This document shows positions 16,065 through 25,729 of a stretch of 64,000 nt of DNA, in pieces. A program made the translations under genes and the position numbers. Every line of letters begins with the position of its first letter. Positions within the stretch are counted from its first letter, which is position 1. This DNA comes from an uncultured Clostridia bacterium (GTDB taxonomy: Bacteria > Bacillota > Clostridia > Christensenellales > CAG-917), in contig CAKQGN010000004.1 of assembly GCA_934233745.1 (NCBI GenBank), positions 1-64,000 on the forward strand, in the 5' to 3' direction. Under the pieces are notes generated by a model. It worked only from the letters and a program-made list of their open reading frames with translations, was not told where the DNA came from and searched no databases.

Positions 16065-17696
16065 TTAGTGAGGTTTCTTTTCGAATCTGGACGCGTCCTC
16101 GCACTTTACGACGGTCTTGAACACGTTTTCAAAGCGACGCAATGCTTCATCGATAATCTCGTCGGTATCAGCCATAGAGGTGTAAAGACGGCTGCCTGCA
16201 AGCGTCACGATTCCGTTTGCCATGTATGCCGCACCCATTTGTTCCATAGCGACTTTCCTTCTGAGCATCTCGGGTTTCTTTTTGAGCATCGGAATCACCG
16301 AACCGAGCAAGCACATATTGGAGAAATCATAGCTCATTGCACCCGTACATTCGAGGTGAACGATACTGCCTTGGTTGTAAACCACATAAGGAAGATTGTA
16401 TTTCTTCACGAGTGCTTTAAGACCTGTTGCAAGACGATCGCCTGCTCTGCCCGCGACTTCGCATGCGTTGTTCTTTTCAATCTCGCAAATTGCGACGTAT
16501 CCGGCATATGAGCTGAGGGGGTTTGCCGCGAGCGTGCCGCCGACATATGCCTTTTTGCCCATACCCGCGAGGCCTGCCGCCATGAGAGAAACGTATTCTT
16601 TCTTGCCGCCTACGCCGCCTGCCGAGGGATATCCGCCTGCAACGATTTTGCCGAATACGGTGAGGTCGGGATACATATCTCTGCCCGTTCCCTGACGTCT
16701 GAATTTGACGACTTTTCCGTCAACGATCTTCTTGTCGTCGACCATCCAGGGCTTGCCGTCGATGAAAACGGGAGTGTCGTCAACTTTGTATTTGTCGCCG
16801 AAGAAGTAGCCTGCCGCACCGTGAATGCCGACTCTGAAACCGGTGACGACTTCGTCAAAGATGAAGAGTGCGCCGTACTTCCTTGCAAGAATTCTTGCTT
16901 TCTCGTTGAAATCGAAATCGATGGGACGAGTTCCCGATTCCGGACCGACCGGTTCGACAATAACGGCTGCCGTGCCGCCCTTTGCAACGTTTCTTTTGAG
17001 CATCGCTTCGAGCATATCGAGGTCATTGGGGCGAACTTCGTCCGTTGTCTTGTAGCAACCGGGGATACCGTGGGATTCGAGGAACTGACGGCTTCCGGGA
17101 ATCTTCAAACCGTAAACCATTTGGTCGGACCAGCCATGATATGCTCCGCCAACTTTGATGACGCGTTTTTTCTTGGTTGCGCAACGAGCAACGCGGATTG
17201 CCGCCATAACCGATTCCGTGCCCGAGCCGAGCATACGGAACATTTCGCAAGCAGGCATCAATTCGCTGATTTTCTTTGCAAGCAAAAGTTCGCCTTCATG
17301 GAAAAGACCTGTTACGGGGCCGCAGTTGTTGAGAAGCTCAAACACCTTTTCCTTTACCGCCGGGAAGTTGCTGCCCAAAATGGTCGGACCGCCTGCTTGG
17401 AGGAAGTCTATATATTGGTTGCCGTCACGGTCGTAAAGATATGCGCCTTCCGCTTTTTCCATGCACATGGGGAACGGGAAGTTGAACGCAAGGTTGTGTT
17501 GAACGCCGCCGGGGATATACTTTTTAGCTTCGGTCGTAATTTCTTTGGACTTTGCGCACTTGGTGTCGAAATGATTGAGAACGTCTTTGAGAGCGTCCTC
17601 GGATACGCAATAGATCGGTTGATCCGTCAGATTCTTCAATTCTTTATTGATTTGCTTTGCATCTTGCCATTTGGAAATACCATAGCCGTTTGCCAT
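16065..17696 (-). CDS. Class III aminotransferase, glutamate-1-semialdehyde aminomutase-like
   Basis: A 543-residue PLP enzyme of aminotransferase class III. Visible motifs are GGVQHN, the cofactor phosphate loop GSGTES (about 158-163), GGAYHGWSD, the PLP-ring Asp281 in DEVVTGFR, and the Schiff-base Lys350 in LTVFGKIVAGGYP. It is about 110 residues longer than a typical HemL: some 60 extra at the N-terminus and an insertion of about 40 (residues 299-341) just before the PLP lysine. No other heme genes are nearby, so it may act on another amino compound rather than in tetrapyrrole synthesis. A strong AGGAGG site precedes the start. Context with the aldolase-like gene suggests one pathway (inference). 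Confidence 0.85.
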   Translation of the reverse strand: MANGYGISKWQDAKQINKELKNLTDQPIYCVSEDALKDVLNHFDTKCAKSKEITTEAKKYIPGGVQHNLAFNFPFPMCMEKAEGAYLYDRDGNQYIDFLQAGGPTILGSNFPAVKEKVFELLNNCGPVTGLFHEGELLLAKKISELMPACEMFRMLGSGTESVMAAIRVARCATKKKRVIKVGGAYHGWSDQMVYGLKIPGSRQFLESHGIPGCYKTTDEVRPNDLDMLEAMLKRNVAKGGTAAVIVEPVGPESGTRPIDFDFNEKARILARKYGALFIFDEVVTGFRVGIHGAAGYFFGDKYKVDDTPVFIDGKPWMVDDKKIVDGKVVKFRRQGTGRDMYPDLTVFGKIVAGGYPSAGGVGGKKEYVSLMAAGLAGMGKKAYVGGTLAANPLSSYAGYVAICEIEKNNACEVAGRAGDRLATGLKALVKKYNLPYVVYNQGSIVHLECTGAMSYDFSNMCLLGSVIPMLKKKPEMLRRKVAMEQMGAAYMANGIVTLAGSRLYTSMADTDEIIDEALRRFENVFKTVVKCEDASRFEKKPH

Positions 17697-17729
17697 AATT
17701 CGCCTCCTGAGATATTTGGAATTAATTTA

Positions 17730-17758
17730 ATTATACCAAACGTAAAAATGATTGTAAA
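17730..17758 (-). promoter_or_regulatory. Promoter of the aminotransferase gene
   Basis: Minus-strand TTTACA (17758-17753), 17-base spacer, TATAAT (17735-17730) with GTTTGG immediately before the -10 box, the same as at the aldolase-like gene. A third ATACCAAAC word lies upstream at 17805-17813. Confidence 0.55.
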
Positions 17759-17916
17759 TATGCAAAACGTATGAATAAACCATACAAAAGGGCGTTTATG
17801 TCAAATACCAAACAAAAATGCGCAATCATCTCGAAAGCGCAAAAACCTAACTCAATTTAATCGATAAACCGAACAAACATGTATTTCTTTAACCGCTTTT
17901 TGTTGCCAAAACTTAT

Positions 17917-18417
17917 TCAATCGTTTTTATCGTTTGCGACGATTTTCCATTCGTAAACTAGTTTTTCAAGCGAATACAAGGCATTTGCGGGACTTGTCGA
18001 CGGCAAAAGTACGGTCATTTTTTCATACTCCGGATATGCCGACAAAAGATAGCGATATGACGCCTTTCCGTTGCAATAGATGCGCGAAATTTTGCTTTTT
18101 GCAAGGAGCGACGGGATGTCGGCGGGCGTCACGTTTGAAATCGCGCTGTCCTTGCTCGCCTCTATGTCGCACTCCTCAACGCTGTCATAGAGCGCAATAT
18201 GATGTTTATGCAAAAATCCGATGCGTTCCTCAACGGACATCGAATATAAATCGACGTCGTATAAGCAAGAAAGCACCTTCCAGAAGCGATTTTTCGGGTG
18301 CATATAGTAGAAGTTGTTTTCAACGGATTTGACGGACGGCACGCTGCCGAGAATAAGAACCCTTGACTCGCCGTCAATCACCGCAGGGAAAGGATGCTTT
18401 ATATGACGAATTGACAT
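17917..18417 (-). CDS. Mug-type uracil/hypoxanthine-DNA glycosylase
   Basis: A 166-residue DNA repair glycosylase of the UDG superfamily, the small family annotated as DNA-deoxyinosine glycosylase. The first motif LILGSVPSVKS is followed by FYYMHPKNRFWKVL; the C-terminal DNA-intercalating motif is LPSTSPAN. It should remove deaminated bases (hypoxanthine or uracil). I use the ATG at 18417 because family members start about ten residues before the HPF motif; a TTG at 18438 is an in-frame alternative. It is downstream of the replication genes but separated by 155 bases. Confidence 0.88.
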   Translation of the reverse strand: MSIRHIKHPFPAVIDGESRVLILGSVPSVKSVENNFYYMHPKNRFWKVLSCLYDVDLYSMSVEERIGFLHKHHIALYDSVEECDIEASKDSAISNVTPADIPSLLAKSKISRIYCNGKASYRYLLSAYPEYEKMTVLLPSTSPANALYSLEKLVYEWKIVANDKND

Positions 18418-18572
18418 GTTTTTATAAAAATGTTGCAAAAACCTTCATTCTATTCGGTTTTTGTGCCGGGTACTGTTGTCATAAAAAAGAATCGTAATAT
18501 CTTTTTCCAAAAGTATCGGCTTATCTTTTACAATATCGGAAACGAAAGTTTTTTATTGGCGACAACAACCGC

Positions 18573-19502
18573 TCAAAGACGCAAGTCGTTGCCTTGCATT
18601 AGGATTATCATAGAATACTGCTTGTGACTCAATCTCGAATATATGCGCTCGCCGTAGCGATTGAGGATATTTTCGCCGCTCAGATTGGTGGTTATGATGG
18701 TTGCGCGGCCTTTTGTTTGTCTTTCTTCAAGCGTCAAAAGCAAATATTCAACCGTAACGTTTTTGAGCATAGGTTCTGTACCGAGGTCGTCGATGACAAG
18801 CAAATCGCAGGTAAGCACATCGTGCAAAAGAGCGTTGCGCTCGGATATGGGCGAAGTGTGGACGGTGAGCATAAGCGAACAAAACTCGTATGCGCTGACA
18901 AACTTCACGGCATAACCTTTTTCGACGACGGCGCGAGCCATTGCGCTTGCAAGACAGGTTTTGCCCGTGCCTACACCGCCCGAAAACACAAGCGTTTTGC
19001 ACTTGGACGCAGGAAACTTCTCAACATATTTTTTCATCGAATCGTAAAGTTCACTCGTCTGAATTCGTTGAGATTGGTTCTTTATTTTCGAAAGGTCGCA
19101 ATCGTCAAAAGAAAACTTTGCTCTCTCATCGATTTGACACTCGTCTTTAAGATTTTTTATATATAGATTCCAGATGCACGAGCAAATCTTGCCGTCGACA
19201 TATCCGGTGTCGTTGCAAAGCGGGCAAACCGAATCGCTGTCGAAATCTTTTTCGCAAAAACCGTATTTTTTCAGTGCTTTTTGGTAATCTAAACGGGCTT
19301 TTTTGACAATTTTCGACATATCTTCATCGCTTGTCATGGCGGCAAAGGTCGCATCTATATACGCCTTGTTTGCGTGCGAAATCTCATCGATTGCAAACGC
19401 CTTGTCCGCAATAGCCCTTGCTTTTGCGTTTTGTGCGTCGATTTGTTGTTGTCGCTCGGCGAGCGTCTTTTGCATCACTCTTTGTCTCATATCACCACTC
19501 AA
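18573..19502 (-). CDS. dnaI: Primosomal protein DnaI / DnaC-like helicase loader
   Basis: A 309-residue AAA+ ATPase that loads the replicative helicase. The N-terminal 90 residues are a charged helical helicase-binding region. It is followed by a zinc-binding element CPLCNDTGYVDGKICSC (about 103-119), then the AAA+ domain with Walker A GGVGTGKT (about 185), Walker B LLVIDDLG and sensor-1 TTNLS. The order matches DnaI of Bacillus. Its start overlaps the end of the DnaB/DnaD-like gene by 11 bases, indicating translational coupling in a helicase-loading operon. Confidence 0.93.
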   Translation of the reverse strand: MSGDMRQRVMQKTLAERQQQIDAQNAKARAIADKAFAIDEISHANKAYIDATFAAMTSDEDMSKIVKKARLDYQKALKKYGFCEKDFDSDSVCPLCNDTGYVDGKICSCIWNLYIKNLKDECQIDERAKFSFDDCDLSKIKNQSQRIQTSELYDSMKKYVEKFPASKCKTLVFSGGVGTGKTCLASAMARAVVEKGYAVKFVSAYEFCSLMLTVHTSPISERNALLHDVLTCDLLVIDDLGTEPMLKNVTVEYLLLTLEERQTKGRATIITTNLSGENILNRYGERIYSRLSHKQYSMIILMQGNDLRL

Positions 19503-20937
19503 TGTCCTTCAAACTGTCTATGCTTGTTATGACGCTTTTGAGTTCTTCTTGCGAATATGAACGCTCCTCAAACGTCTTTTCTCTTGTCTTTTGCACGTTC
19601 TGCAACGGCGCGAATTTCTTTGCCTGTTCGAGTGTAGTGACGCCGTTTGCCTTGTAAGTCGAAAGCAATTGGTTGACAAATGCCGTCGGGTAAGTTTTGT
19701 TTGCAGCCTGCTCGGCGGCGTACAAAATAATGTCGTCGCCAAAGCCCCACGTCACGCTCCATGTGCGATAGTATTCTCTGTCCTGCGACGTGACCGTTCT
19801 TGAACGCCCGCTCGCCTCGATGATTTGTTTGATTTTGCCGTCAAGTTCGATTTGCGTGAGCATATATTCGTCTATGCTCTTTGCCGTAAGCAACCCTTGC
19901 TTGTAAAACTTTTCAACGATGTTGTTCATACCGTCGAGCGTACGCACGCTGGATATAAAGCAATGATGCGCAATCTTTGTAAGGGCGTCTATATCAAACC
20001 CTTTTGCCGTCCACGGCACGATATAGACCTCGATTTCATGCTCGAACGATTCATAATATATTCCGAGATTCTTGTTGATTGCAACCGCAATTTCTTTGAG
20101 ATGTTCGCGATGCGCCTGATAGTCGTTCATCTCCTCTGCGGTAAATATTGACATACGATAAAACTCATCCAGTCTTGAATCCAACTTTTTGAAATTCTTT
20201 GCGCCTTTGAGCGTCTTTGCCGCCGCAAGAATCGCGTCGAATTCGTAGCCCCAGCTGCGAGTCCATTTGAGGAGCATTTGTTTTTCTTCGAGTTCCGCCC
20301 CGCCCTTTCTGCCGAGTGCGACAAGCACTTTTTGCATTTGTTCGGACTGCTGATCGTATTCGGAAAGTTTGTTTTCTACATCGTTTACGGTGCGTACTCC
20401 GTCCGCCACCCAACTGCGAGCAACTGCGAGAATATACGGATATCTTACGCTCATCCCCTTCAAATTGATGCAATACTGCACAATCATCAACATGGCATCC
20501 TGTTCGAGCTTGCTCTCGTCAAGAAACATATAATACTCGTTGTATTCATTGGGGGTGAGCATTCGCTCGGGGAAAAGCTGTTGCAGATGAGTGTTAAAAT
20601 CATTCCACTTTTCGCTTTTGTACTTCTTTGGCGTTTGCATGGAGTGTTTGAGGCTGAGATATTGCACTTGAAGAGGTTGCTTGCTCACGATTTGCACAAG
20701 TCCCATATCCTCGAAATAGGAATATGCCGAAATAATGTCCGCCTCTGTCATGTCGAGTCGTGCGCAAAGCTCCTGCACGCTGTTTTCCTTTTGAGGCGTC
20801 ATGCAAAGATACAAACCGTAAAGATAAACCTTGATTTGCTTCTCGTCGCAATAGGGCAAATGCTCGTTGATAAACAAGTTATCGACAAGCGTAAACGTCT
20901 CCATCAAAAAATCACTTTGAAATTTTGCAAAACCCAC
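19492..20937 (-). CDS. DnaD-domain helicase-loading protein (DnaB/DnaD-like)
   Basis: A 481-residue protein with an N-terminal winged-helix region (residues 1-110) and two DnaD-type (DnaB_2) helical domains. Each domain is marked by an aromatic motif, WTRSWGYEFDAI near 290 and WSVTWGFGDDII near 410. This arrangement belongs to the Firmicutes DnaB/DnaD proteins that recruit the DnaI-bound helicase to origins and stalled forks, and the gene overlaps dnaI as dnaB does in Bacillus. I start at the GTG at 20937, preceded by AAAGGAG at proper spacing. The frame stays open far upstream, but only through the non-coding repeat, so those residues are not protein. Confidence 0.88.
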   Translation of the reverse strand: MGFAKFQSDFLMETFTLVDNLFINEHLPYCDEKQIKVYLYGLYLCMTPQKENSVQELCARLDMTEADIISAYSYFEDMGLVQIVSKQPLQVQYLSLKHSMQTPKKYKSEKWNDFNTHLQQLFPERMLTPNEYNEYYMFLDESKLEQDAMLMIVQYCINLKGMSVRYPYILAVARSWVADGVRTVNDVENKLSEYDQQSEQMQKVLVALGRKGGAELEEKQMLLKWTRSWGYEFDAILAAAKTLKGAKNFKKLDSRLDEFYRMSIFTAEEMNDYQAHREHLKEIAVAINKNLGIYYESFEHEIEVYIVPWTAKGFDIDALTKIAHHCFISSVRTLDGMNNIVEKFYKQGLLTAKSIDEYMLTQIELDGKIKQIIEASGRSRTVTSQDREYYRTWSVTWGFGDDIILYAAEQAANKTYPTAFVNQLLSTYKANGVTTLEQAKKFAPLQNVQKTREKTFEERSYSQEELKSVITSIDSLKDIEW

Positions 20938-21039
20938 GATAATCACTCCTTTTATACGGAGTATAATCATAACACAACAATCGTCAACAAACAAAACAAA
21001 ACTCCGCCGAATCTGAAAATAACAATATATTGTGTCCGC

Positions 21040-21990
21040 TCCCGTTTTGCACGACGAATGGGCGTTAGTTCTTCCTCTACAAGAGTTTGGCGTTTTGTAC
21101 TCTAAATTAGATATGCCCCCTCTTTCCCTCTCGGGCTTTTGTTCTTCCTCTGCAAAGGGTGAACGGCGTGTACTCTTAATTAGATGAACCCCCTCTTTCC
21201 CTCTCGGGCTTTTCTCCCACCACTCAAATAAGGACAATTCTCTACAAGAATATTCATCGTTCGCGGGGGAGACAATCGGCACTCGCATAGATAGGGACAA
21301 TTCACTCATTATGCCACTTCGCCTGCGTGGCGGCTGCGCAACAGAATGCCACGCATTCTCGTACTTTTCGTCAAGCTCGGCGCTCATATTCTCGCCGCCT
21401 TGCGGCTCGCACTTTGAATAAGCACAATCCGTTTATAAGAATGCCCAGAATAAGTTTTCGTTTATCCACTTGCGTGCGAAGCACGCCAAAACCAAGCAGA
21501 CAATCTTGCGACAATTTACATCATTTCCTTTCCAGGAGATGTTTCGACTTCGCTCAACATGACAATCGGGTGTGGGTGTCTCCCACCCGCAACTGCAACG
21601 GAGTTGCAATATCACTTGCGCAAAGCGCAAATATCACTGTTGCAAAAAGCAACAATATCACGCACGAATTCGTGCATATCACTTTCATCGCCTTGCGGCT
21701 CGCACTTCGAATAGGCACATACCGTTTATAAGAACGCTCTAAATAAGTGTTCGTTTATCCGCTTGCGCCAAAGGCGCACTTACCAAGCAGTCAATCTTGC
21801 GAAACTGCGGCAGGAATTTCTTATCCCTGCTTGAACTGATAGCAAAGATTTTCTGCGCGGTTAGCAGCCTGAAAACCTAGCAAGGCTCTTGGCAATCGCC
21901 ACTGTGTTTTTCGTTTCTATTTAGGGGGATTCCCACGTCGCTTTGCTCCTCGGAATAACAATTCGGGGCGGTTGCCATTGCCTTGGCAAC
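21040..21990 (+). repeat. Dispersed composite repeat, copy 3 (longest)
   Basis: This fills the gap between the DnaB/DnaD-like gene and the MacB-type transporter gene. It begins with two direct copies of a block containing CCCTCTTTCCCTCTCGGGCTTTT (21116 and 21192). It continues through the GTCAAGCTCGGCG and CTCGCCGCCTTGCGGCTCG landmarks (21371-21413) and then through a second run of the same type (21690-21860). It ends with a GCGGTTAGCAG block and the GTTGCCATTGCCTTGGCAAC hairpin, both also present at the right end of the window. No gene is supported here. Confidence 0.8.
21590..21682. repeat. Modular hairpin array, copy 2
   Basis: Four palindromes in the order GCAACTGCAACGGAGTTGC, TTGCGCAAAGCGCAA, TGTTGCAAAAAGCAACA and GCACGAATTCGTGC, each followed by ATATCAC. 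It is the inverse-orientation counterpart of 1-95. Compared with that copy, the third and fourth hairpins differ in sequence but still pair. Confidence 0.8.
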
Positions 21991-22002
21991 GATTTTCAGT
22001 CA

Positions 22003-22329
22003 GATGAAGAGCGCGAAAAAGCCTGCCAACATAGACAGGAGCGTACTCGTTGTACGTGACTGTTTATGGGGCAGGCTTTGACAAAGCTATTTATAATGAG
22101 AAAAATTCTCCAAATCGATGGATAACACGAAAGCACCCCTTGTATGGCAACCTCCCAATTTATAAAAGCGCAATATTTGGATGAAGAGCGCGAAAAAACC
22201 TGCCAACATAGACAGGAGCGTACTCGTTGTACGTGACTGTTTATGGGGCAGGCTTTGACAAAGCTATTTATAATGAGAAAAATTCTCCAAATCGATGGAT
22301 AACACGGAAGCACCCCTTGTATGGCAACC
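22003..22329 (+). repeat. Tandem duplication of a 150-base hairpin element
   Basis: Bases 22003-22152 and 22180-22329 are almost identical, offset by 177. Each starts with GATGAAGAGCGCG and holds a nested hairpin: GCCTGCC/GGCAGGC outside, CATAGACAG/CTGTTTATG inside and GCGTAC/GTACGT at the tip. Each ends at CACCCCTTGTATGGCAACC. The start and tip are shared with the element behind pgk (8014-8085). A long minus-strand frame across this region is merely the repeat translated twice. Confidence 0.85.
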
Positions 22330-22405
22330 CTAATGTACATGGAGTACATGAGTTGACAGACAAGGGGTGCTGACAAAGTTAGGCGCGATTTGGAGAATTT
22401 TTATT
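22278..22405. repeat. Inverted repeat at the 3' end of the MacB-type gene
   Basis: The second unit's AAAAATTCTCCAAATCG ... AGCACCCCTTGT (22278-22320) reappears inverted as ACAAGGGGTGCT ... CGATTTGGAGAATTTTTATT (22360-22405), the inner end running into the transporter's stop codon. The two arms can form a long stem on the transcript and may terminate it. Confidence 0.7.
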
Positions 22406-25190
22406 CGCTGCGGAGAGCAATGGCAGGATCCTTCTTCGCCGCAATCCTCGACGGAATAAATCCTGCAAGGATGCTCAAAAGCATGCTGACAAAGAACATT
22501 CCGAGACATTGCCACCAGGACACTGAAACGAGGTTTTCGATGCCTAACAACAACTTGATTACGACGTTTCCGATGACACATACAATGACAGAGAAAACGA
22601 TTCCGATAAGTCCCGAATATCCGCCGAGTATTGCGGATTCGGCAATAAAGACACGGGATATATCTCGTTTTCTTGCACCGATTGAACGCAGCACGCCGAT
22701 TTCTTTGCGACGTTCAAGCACCGACGTATAGATGATTATTGCAATCATTATGGTGGACACGATGAGCGAGATTGCGGCAAATCCGACAAGAACGCCCGTT
22801 ATGGTATTGACCATTGTATTGATAAAAGCCATCATAGACGATAGCGAATCCGTATAGTTTATGTCATTCTTTTCCAAAAAGTCTTCAATCTCTTGCTTTG
22901 CATCAAAACTGGTGCAATAGAAATCGATACTTTGCGGATACTCCTTGTCGATAAAGCCTAGCTCTCGCATGATTGCGGAGTGGTCGTCACCATCGGGTTT
23001 TGAGGGATCGATTTTGACGCGTTGATTTGCTTCAATGATATATTTTGGCGTCGGTTTTGCATCGGTATAATCGTATTTATACACTTCAACAACACTATTA
23101 TAGTTTTTTCTTCCACTCTTGACCGCCTCGTCGTAAAGGCTTTGCATCGCTTTGACTGCCTCATGGTTTTGAGAGTGCATGAGCAGAGCATCCGCAAGTT
23201 CCTTTGTATAGCCTATAACGCCTTTAATAGAGCTTGCTATCGCACCACTTTTAGGGCGAACCACACCTACTACTTTGATTGTATCCGTACCGTCTGCAAA
23301 CCTCATAACACGCGGATCTACATAGGACTTGTCAAGGCAAGATTTTTCTCCCATGCTCCAAGTGTCGTTTTCTTCATCCTTTTCGAGGTAGTCAACGTTT
23401 GTCATAATCTTATATTCAAGCCCCATAATCTCATCGAGTGTGTAGGTTTGTTTTATAAAAGCCTCTTTGTTTGAGACAAGTTGCATGAGGTCCGCACTCG
23501 ACTTCAAGCCGAACATAAAGAGTTGATAGTCGAAAACGGTGTTGTCTTCGTTGACGACTGCTACGACTTCGTTTGCCTTGGTGGGCCACTTGCCGCCAAC
23601 AACCTCATATTGCGATTCTACAAGAGCTTGATTTTCGGATATCTCCGCCCATGGATCTCCTAAGAGGTTGGACATATACGCCAGAGCCTCGCCGATTTTC
23701 ATTTGTTTTCCCATGACGTTGATTGATGTACTCGTAAGAATACCGCCTAGCAACTCGTTGAATTTGTCAAACAAAGAATACATATTTTCCGAATATGGAT
23801 TGGTCTTCATATAAACAGGCTTATAATCAGGATCGTTGACATTCTCTTCCTTGCTGTTTATAGGGTCGTCAACGTAAACGTTGAAGGAAGTGCCGTAGTT
23901 GTATTTGACCGTCGCAAGTGTATGGTCAAACTCCTTGTCAATCTTTTGTTTCAATGCGTGCAAGTCGTTAATTTTTTGTTTTTTAGGGTCAAGGAACATT
24001 TCCGCAAAGTTTCCAAGCATAACTTCGGGTGTGATAACATTGTTGTCAAAATCCTTATTAGAGCTGCTACCGCCTCCTGTGAGTCCCATCAAATCTTGCA
24101 TGAAGGATGTCATATCCATGCTTGACTTGTTGACGGTGATGGGATAAGTCGACAAAGCACTCTCCTCCAAACCTCTGACGTACGCAGAAGCGCCGTTTGA
24201 GAGCGAGAGAACAAGCACGATACCGATTATACCGATTGAACCGGCAATTGACGTAAGCAGCGTGCGACCTTTTTTTGCCAAAAGGTTATTCCACGAAAGA
24301 TTGATTGCGGTGCCGAGTTTCATCGCGGCTCTGTCCGCCTTTTTACGTTTCAAAAATCTTTCACGGAAAGTTTTCTTTCGGGTTTTTTCCTTTTCGACCT
24401 TGATTTCCGTCATCTCGACGTCGCCGTCGTCGCTCTTTTCGATTTCGACGATACGTTCGAGGATGTCGCCATCAACTTTTTCGTCAAGAATTTCTCTTTC
24501 CTCATCGTCGCTCGAATACGGCATGGTGTCGCCGACAACCTGACCGTCTTTCAAATACACGATACGTGTGCTGTATTCTTCCGCCAAGGACGGATTGTGC
24601 GTGACCATGATGACAAGTCTGTCTCTTGCGACTTCTTTAAGCAAATCCATAACCTGGATGCCCGATTCGCTGTCAAGTGCGCCTGTCGGCTCGTCGGCAA
24701 GGATAATTTCGGGATTGTTGACAAGCGCGCGAGCAATCGCAACACGCTGCATTTGTCCGCCCGAAAGCTGATTGGGTTTCTTCTTTGCCTGATTGGCAAG
24801 ACCGACTTTGCGCAAAGCCTCCATAGCGCGCTCATTGATTTCCTCACGCTCAACGCCCGCAAGAGTGAGGCTCATTGCGACGTTTTTGAGGATGTTCATG
24901 TGCGGTATAAGATTGTATGACTGAAATACAAAACCGATACGACGATTGCGATAGGTGTCCCAATCGACGTCGTCGTATTCTTTTGTGGAAACGTTGTCAA
25001 TCTGAATGTCGCCGCTTGTGTAGCGATCGAGTCCGCCGACAATGTTCAAAAGTGTGGTTTTTCCGCAACCGGAAGGGCCGAGTATGGAAACAAATTCGTT
25101 CTTTCTGAACTCAATGGATACATCGTGAAGGGCAAGAACACTCTCTTCCTCCACCTTATATTCCTTGGTGATATCTATAAGTTTAAGCAT
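22401..25190 (-). CDS. MacB-type ABC transporter, fused ATPase and permease
   Basis: A 929-residue protein. Residues 1-230 form a LolD/MacB-type ATPase with Walker [10 protein letters not shown], signature [15 protein letters not shown] and Walker B LADEPTG. A charged linker leads to a first membrane helix near residue 310. Then comes a large extracytoplasmic domain (about 340-790), and three helices of the FtsX type end the protein. This is the MacB mechanotransmission layout. In Gram-positives such fusions export peptides or act in cell-envelope stress; no partner or two-component system adjoins it. AGGAG lies before the ATG. Confidence 0.9.
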   Translation of the reverse strand: MLKLIDITKEYKVEEESVLALHDVSIEFRKNEFVSILGPSGCGKTTLLNIVGGLDRYTSGDIQIDNVSTKEYDDVDWDTYRNRRIGFVFQSYNLIPHMNILKNVAMSLTLAGVEREEINERAMEALRKVGLANQAKKKPNQLSGGQMQRVAIARALVNNPEIILADEPTGALDSESGIQVMDLLKEVARDRLVIMVTHNPSLAEEYSTRIVYLKDGQVVGDTMPYSSDDEEREILDEKVDGDILERIVEIEKSDDGDVEMTEIKVEKEKTRKKTFRERFLKRKKADRAAMKLGTAINLSWNNLLAKKGRTLLTSIAGSIGIIGIVLVLSLSNGASAYVRGLEESALSTYPITVNKSSMDMTSFMQDLMGLTGGGSSSNKDFDNNVITPEVMLGNFAEMFLDPKKQKINDLHALKQKIDKEFDHTLATVKYNYGTSFNVYVDDPINSKEENVNDPDYKPVYMKTNPYSENMYSLFDKFNELLGGILTSTSINVMGKQMKIGEALAYMSNLLGDPWAEISENQALVESQYEVVGGKWPTKANEVVAVVNEDNTVFDYQLFMFGLKSSADLMQLVSNKEAFIKQTYTLDEIMGLEYKIMTNVDYLEKDEENDTWSMGEKSCLDKSYVDPRVMRFADGTDTIKVVGVVRPKSGAIASSIKGVIGYTKELADALLMHSQNHEAVKAMQSLYDEAVKSGRKNYNSVVEVYKYDYTDAKPTPKYIIEANQRVKIDPSKPDGDDHSAIMRELGFIDKEYPQSIDFYCTSFDAKQEIEDFLEKNDINYTDSLSSMMAFINTMVNTITGVLVGFAAISLIVSTIMIAIIIYTSVLERRKEIGVLRSIGARKRDISRVFIAESAILGGYSGLIGIVFSVIVCVIGNVVIKLLLGIENLVSVSWWQCLGMFFVSMLLSILAGFIPSRIAAKKDPAIALRSE

Positions 25191-25729
25191 AACGCTCCTG
25201 AATCGTATGTTTTATTTGGCGTATCACATAGTCCCGATACGGCGAATTTCCGCCATAAAAATTCCCGTCGGAAGTTCCGCTTTCGAGCAAAAAGAACATG
25301 TTATGTTACGAATAAAATTGAACGAATTTTGAAAATATCCAATGCAAGTTGTCAAGTACAACCCGTTCAAACTATTCAAGCTCGACATCGATTTCAGCGT
25401 TGTCTTCCCCAAATAATTATACGCCTTAGCGAAACTCATAAAACTATAATGTAATTGAATTATATCATACAAAAACCAAAAAAGATAGTATTTTTTGAGT
25501 ATTTGCCGACATATTTTAACATTTGTCGGTTATGATACACGGTGTGTTGTTTATATGCTTTTGGTAAAAACCGTCAGACTGCTTATAGATATCAAAACAT
25601 TACAATACGTTTCGTGTTTTAATACTCGTATAATCATTAGAAATCAGATTGACCTTTTGTCGGAATACGAATCGTGTTATAAATTGTCGAAAAATTCATT
25701 TTATTAGATGAAAATGGCGAAATAATACA
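25191..25729. other. Intergenic stretch without a supported gene
   Basis: This AT-rich stretch lies between the transporter start and the end of the AlkD-like gene. The only structure I see is a CCGACA/TGTCGG stem at about 25506-25530. Open frames here lack ribosome sites and protein-like composition. Confidence 0.5.

Noticed and set aside
16065..17696. Naming the aminotransferase hemL
   Set aside because: The insertions, extra length and the absence of other heme genes make glutamate-1-semialdehyde aminomutase activity uncertain.
20938..21387. 150-codon N-terminal extension of the DnaB/DnaD-like gene
   Set aside because: It reads through repeat sequence. A GTG with AAAGGAG at 20937 gives the correct start and the domain begins just after it.
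21590..21682. Possible CRISPR array because of regularly spaced short repeats
   Set aside because: The constant word is only seven bases, the intervening parts are palindromes rather than unique spacers, and there are no cas genes.
21996..22376. Minus-strand frame of 126 codons with an internal duplication
   Set aside because: The duplication is the tandem 150-base hairpin element; no promoter, ribosome site or homology.
25224..25472. Minus-strand frame of 82 codons upstream of the MacB-type gene
   Set aside because: Composition is that of random AT-rich DNA; no ribosome site; no recognisable motif.
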